Below, in pieces: positions 61,861 to 64,000 of a stretch of DNA of 64,000 nt. Each line of letters begins with the position of its first letter. The first letter of the stretch is position 1. The stretch is from NCBI GenBank assembly GCA_902512305.1, contig CABXIU010000009.1, forward strand, positions 1-64,000, in the 5' to 3' direction. The notes below the pieces were generated by a model that did no database searches, was not told where the DNA came from, and saw nothing but the letters and a program-made list of their open reading frames with translations. Origin of the DNA: an uncultured Gammaproteobacteria bacterium (GTDB taxonomy: Bacteria; Pseudomonadota; Gammaproteobacteria; PS1; Pseudothioglobaceae). The position numbers and the translations under genes were made by a program.

Positions 61861-62271
61861 TTAGATTTCTTTTCTTTCTTCTACAGTTTTACAATCAATG
61901 CACTGATTAGCAGTTGGACGAGCCTCTAGTCGATTAAGGGCAATCTCAATGCCACAGGTTTTACAATAGCCATAATCTCCCATATCAATCATATGAAGCG
62001 TCTTATCTATCTTATTGATAAGTTTTCTTTCACGATCTCTTGTCCTAAGTTCAAGAGCAAACTCTTCTTCAATGGTTGCCCTATCATTAATATCAGCAAC
62101 AGGCGAAGAGTCTTCTTGGATATGATTAATGGTTGATTCGGCCTCTGTAACTAACTGTTCTCTCCAAACATTCAGCTTGTGAATAAAGTGTTTGAGCTGA
62201 CCGACTGACATGAACTTCTCACGCTTTTTTGGAATATAGGCTGGGATTTCATTAAAATTTGGATCTGTCAT
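61861..62271 (-). CDS. dksA: RNA polymerase-binding transcription factor DksA
   Basis: Secondary-channel factor that works with ppGpp in the stringent response. The 136-aa protein keeps the coiled-coil tip acidic residues D60 and D63 (DINDRATIEEE) and the zinc finger C103, C106, C124, C127. It is slightly shorter at the N-terminus than E. coli DksA (151 aa). Divergent from the CbbY gene. Confidence 0.96.
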   Translation of the reverse strand: MTDPNFNEIPAYIPKKREKFMSVGQLKHFIHKLNVWREQLVTEAESTINHIQEDSSPVADINDRATIEEEFALELRTRDRERKLINKIDKTLHMIDMGDYGYCKTCGIEIALNRLEARPTANQCIDCKTVEERKEI

Positions 62272-62364
62272 TATTGTTAGTTTAGAAAAAAGTGTAGTTT
62301 ATACCCAAAATTGCATAAAATAGCAATGCTTTTTTATAACCAATTCATTGAAAAAAAATCAACT

Positions 62365-63126
62365 ATGACAATTAATGCATTGATATTTGATGTTGATGGA
62401 ACACTTGCCAATACAGAGCATGATGGTCACCTTAGGGCTTTTAATGAAGCTTTTGATTACCTTGGTCTCAATTGGTATTGGGACTCCAAGCTTTATACCG
62501 ATCTATTAAATGTCACTGGTGGTAAAGAAAGGATGGCTTACTATATAGAAAAATACAAGCCGGAGCTTAAAGATGATTTAGGTTTTGACGATTTTGCAAA
62601 TATCCATAAAAAGAAGACTGACATTTTTATTTCCCATGTTGCAAACGGGCTCGTTTCCTTAAGAGTTGGCGTTGAAAGATTAATTGATGAGGCTCTCTCA
62701 GAGGGGCTTCGATTAGCAATTGCTACAACTACAACGCCTCAAAATGTTGAAGCTCTATTAACAAGCACTCTCGGAAAGGACACTCTGAGTCGATTTGAGG
62801 TGATCGGTGCAGGCGATATCGTTAAGAAAAAAAAGCCAGCTGGGGATATATATCAGTATGTTTTAGATAAAATGGGACTCAGTAGTGATGAATGTGTTGC
62901 TTTTGAGGACTCTGAAATAGGGTTAATGTCATCCACATCTTTAGGACTCAAGACTATAATTACGACGAGCGAGTATACTAAGACACAAAACTTTGATGCG
63001 GCAATGGTAGTTCTTGATCAACTGGGTGAAAAGGACAATTCATTTGAGATTATCAAGGGGCAACCAACTAGCCATAGTTTTGTCAATATTGCATATATAA
63101 AGGAGTTGTATGAGCAAGATCGTTAA
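62365..63126 (+). CDS. cbbY: CbbY-like HAD phosphatase
   Basis: HAD-superfamily sugar phosphatase of 253 aa, starting at ATG 62365. Catalytic D9 and D11 lie in FDVDGTLANTE. LNWYWDSKLYTDLLNVTGGKER matches the CbbY branch, which dephosphorylates the RuBisCO inhibitor xylulose-1,5-bisphosphate. Other HAD groups such as phosphoglucomutase or GPH lack this block. RuBisCO genes are not nearby, so the role is inferred. A longer frame from 62311 lacks a ribosome site. It overlaps ilvA by 17 nt. Confidence 0.85.
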   Translation: MTINALIFDVDGTLANTEHDGHLRAFNEAFDYLGLNWYWDSKLYTDLLNVTGGKERMAYYIEKYKPELKDDLGFDDFANIHKKKTDIFISHVANGLVSLRVGVERLIDEALSEGLRLAIATTTTPQNVEALLTSTLGKDTLSRFEVIGAGDIVKKKKPAGDIYQYVLDKMGLSSDECVAFEDSEIGLMSSTSLGLKTIITTSEYTKTQNFDAAMVVLDQLGEKDNSFEIIKGQPTSHSFVNIAYIKELYEQDR

Positions 63127-64000
63127 TTTAGCAGACAACAGTGCTGTTTATGATGTTGCAAAAATCTCAGCATTATCGATTGCGTCCAAACTCAGCAAGA
63201 GGTTTAATAATCATATTTATCTTAAACGAGAAGATGATCAGGTGATTCACTCCTTTAAGCTTCGTGGTGCGTATCAAAAAATGAGTTCATTGAGTGATAA
63301 ACAGAAAAGTAAGGGAGTTATTGCATCTTCTGCTGGTAACCATGCTCAAGGAGTAGCCCTTGGTGCAAACAAATTAAAAATCAAGGCAATCATTGTAATG
63401 CCAACCAGCACGCCGCATATTAAAGTTCAGGCTGTTGAGCAGTTGGGAGCAGAAGTTATTTTGCATGGTGATGTTTATGACGATGCTTTTCTTCATGCCA
63501 AGGAGTTAGAGTCAGAGCAAGATCTTTGTTTTATCAGTCCATACGATGATTTTGAGGTTATCGCAGGGCAAGCAACAGTCGCTAAAGAAATATTATCTCA
63601 ACTCGAAGAAATTGACTATGTGTTCGCGCCTGTAGGCGGTGGAGGTCTGATTTCTGGTATGGCAAGTTACATCAAGCATTATGCTCCTCATATCAAGGTT
63701 ATTGGTGTTGAACCAACAGATTCACCAACACTTTATAAAGCCTTAGAGGCAAATGAGAGAGTCGTATTGGATGATGTTGGAAGATTTGCTGATGGCGTTG
63801 CAGTTAAACAAATCGGCGCTCTTCCTTTTGATATTGCAAGGGAGTCCGTAGATGATGTTGTTTTGGTGAGCAATGATGAAATGTGCGCAGCGATTAAAGA
63901 TATCTATGAGGATGTTCGTGCTGTCTCTGAACCTGCTGGCGCACTATCAACTGCAGGAGTAAAAAAATACATTTTAGAAAACGAACTTCAAGGTAAAAAT
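63110..64000 (+). CDS. ilvA: Threonine dehydratase, biosynthetic (partial, 3' end outside window)
   Basis: PLP enzyme converting threonine to 2-oxobutyrate for isoleucine synthesis. The frame is open from ATG 63110 to the window edge (297 codons, no stop). The PLP lysine is K50 in HSFKLRGAY, and SSAGNHAQGVALGA and PVGGGGLISGMASY bind the substrate and cofactor phosphate. AGGAG precedes the ATG by 4 nt. The C-terminal ACT-like regulatory domain, if present, lies outside. Related leuC/leuD are elsewhere in the window. Confidence 0.95.
   Translation, partial: MSKIVNLADNSAVYDVAKISALSIASKLSKRFNNHIYLKREDDQVIHSFKLRGAYQKMSSLSDKQKSKGVIASSAGNHAQGVALGANKLKIKAIIVMPTSTPHIKVQAVEQLGAEVILHGDVYDDAFLHAKELESEQDLCFISPYDDFEVIAGQATVAKEILSQLEEIDYVFAPVGGGGLISGMASYIKHYAPHIKVIGVEPTDSPTLYKALEANERVVLDDVGRFADGVAVKQIGALPFDIARESVDDVVLVSNDEMCAAIKDIYEDVRAVSEPAGALSTAGVKKYILENELQGKN

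Overview
The window is a compact, AT-rich stretch of a gammaproteobacterial chromosome made almost entirely of housekeeping genes. The phylum signal comes from glyS, rluE, ratA, dksA, dtd, nfuA, waaA and the rlmN-x-ispG gene order, all of which read closest to gammaproteobacterial families. A CbbY-type sugar phosphatase (62365-63126) hints at a Calvin cycle. Together with the low G+C, small intergenic gaps and many 1-17 nt gene overlaps, this suits a marine sulfur-oxidiser of the SUP05/Thioglobus type. That placement is inference; no sulfur or RuBisCO gene lies in the window.

Layout. 1-5010: glyS-dtd-ArsC-like, thioredoxin, ruvC, then a 620-bp gap holding a textbook Fur box over a sigma70 promoter and a strong terminator about 235 nt later (a candidate iron-regulated small RNA), followed by a 2-Cys peroxiredoxin with its own unusual dyad promoter. 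5021-13931: DinG helicase, polyprenyl synthase and rlmE on the minus strand, then typA and an orphan RND transporter. 13932-16536: leuC-leuD-ruvA. 16670-21600: a NAGGN-type amidotransferase without its usual partners, rnhA, DUF455, rluE, ratA, smpB (start codons of the last two overlap head to head) and HU. 21612-31408: hydrolase, FAD oxidoreductase, ndk, rlmN-(mini RodZ-like)-ispG, facing dxs-DUF2062, then trhO, a methyltransferase and grxD. 31414-41799: a long minus-strand block with purL, yebC, nadA, aspS, DUF502, map and htpX. 41904-43178: small envelope proteins, including a 48-aa lipoprotein.

43234-45576 is the accessory spot. A perfect 61-bp direct repeat of the tRNA-His 3' part brackets a 2.28-kb decayed integrative element with a truncated tyrosine integrase and two related four-helix membrane proteins. 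Each of these has a Cys-x4-Cys loop and a poly-aspartate C-terminus. I do not recognise the pair, and it is the best candidate for something undescribed.

45733-64000: tRNA-Pro/Arg/His operon with its own promoter, dnaQ, rpoZ, acs, EamA transporter, nitroreductase, coiled-coil membrane protein, hemB, thiC, waaA, the tightly overlapping obgE-proB-folK-panB-panC-nfuA run, a histone-deacetylase-like hydrolase, thiL, dksA, cbbY, and the 5' part of ilvA, which runs off the end. No CRISPR array, rRNA, complete insertion sequence or riboswitch was seen.
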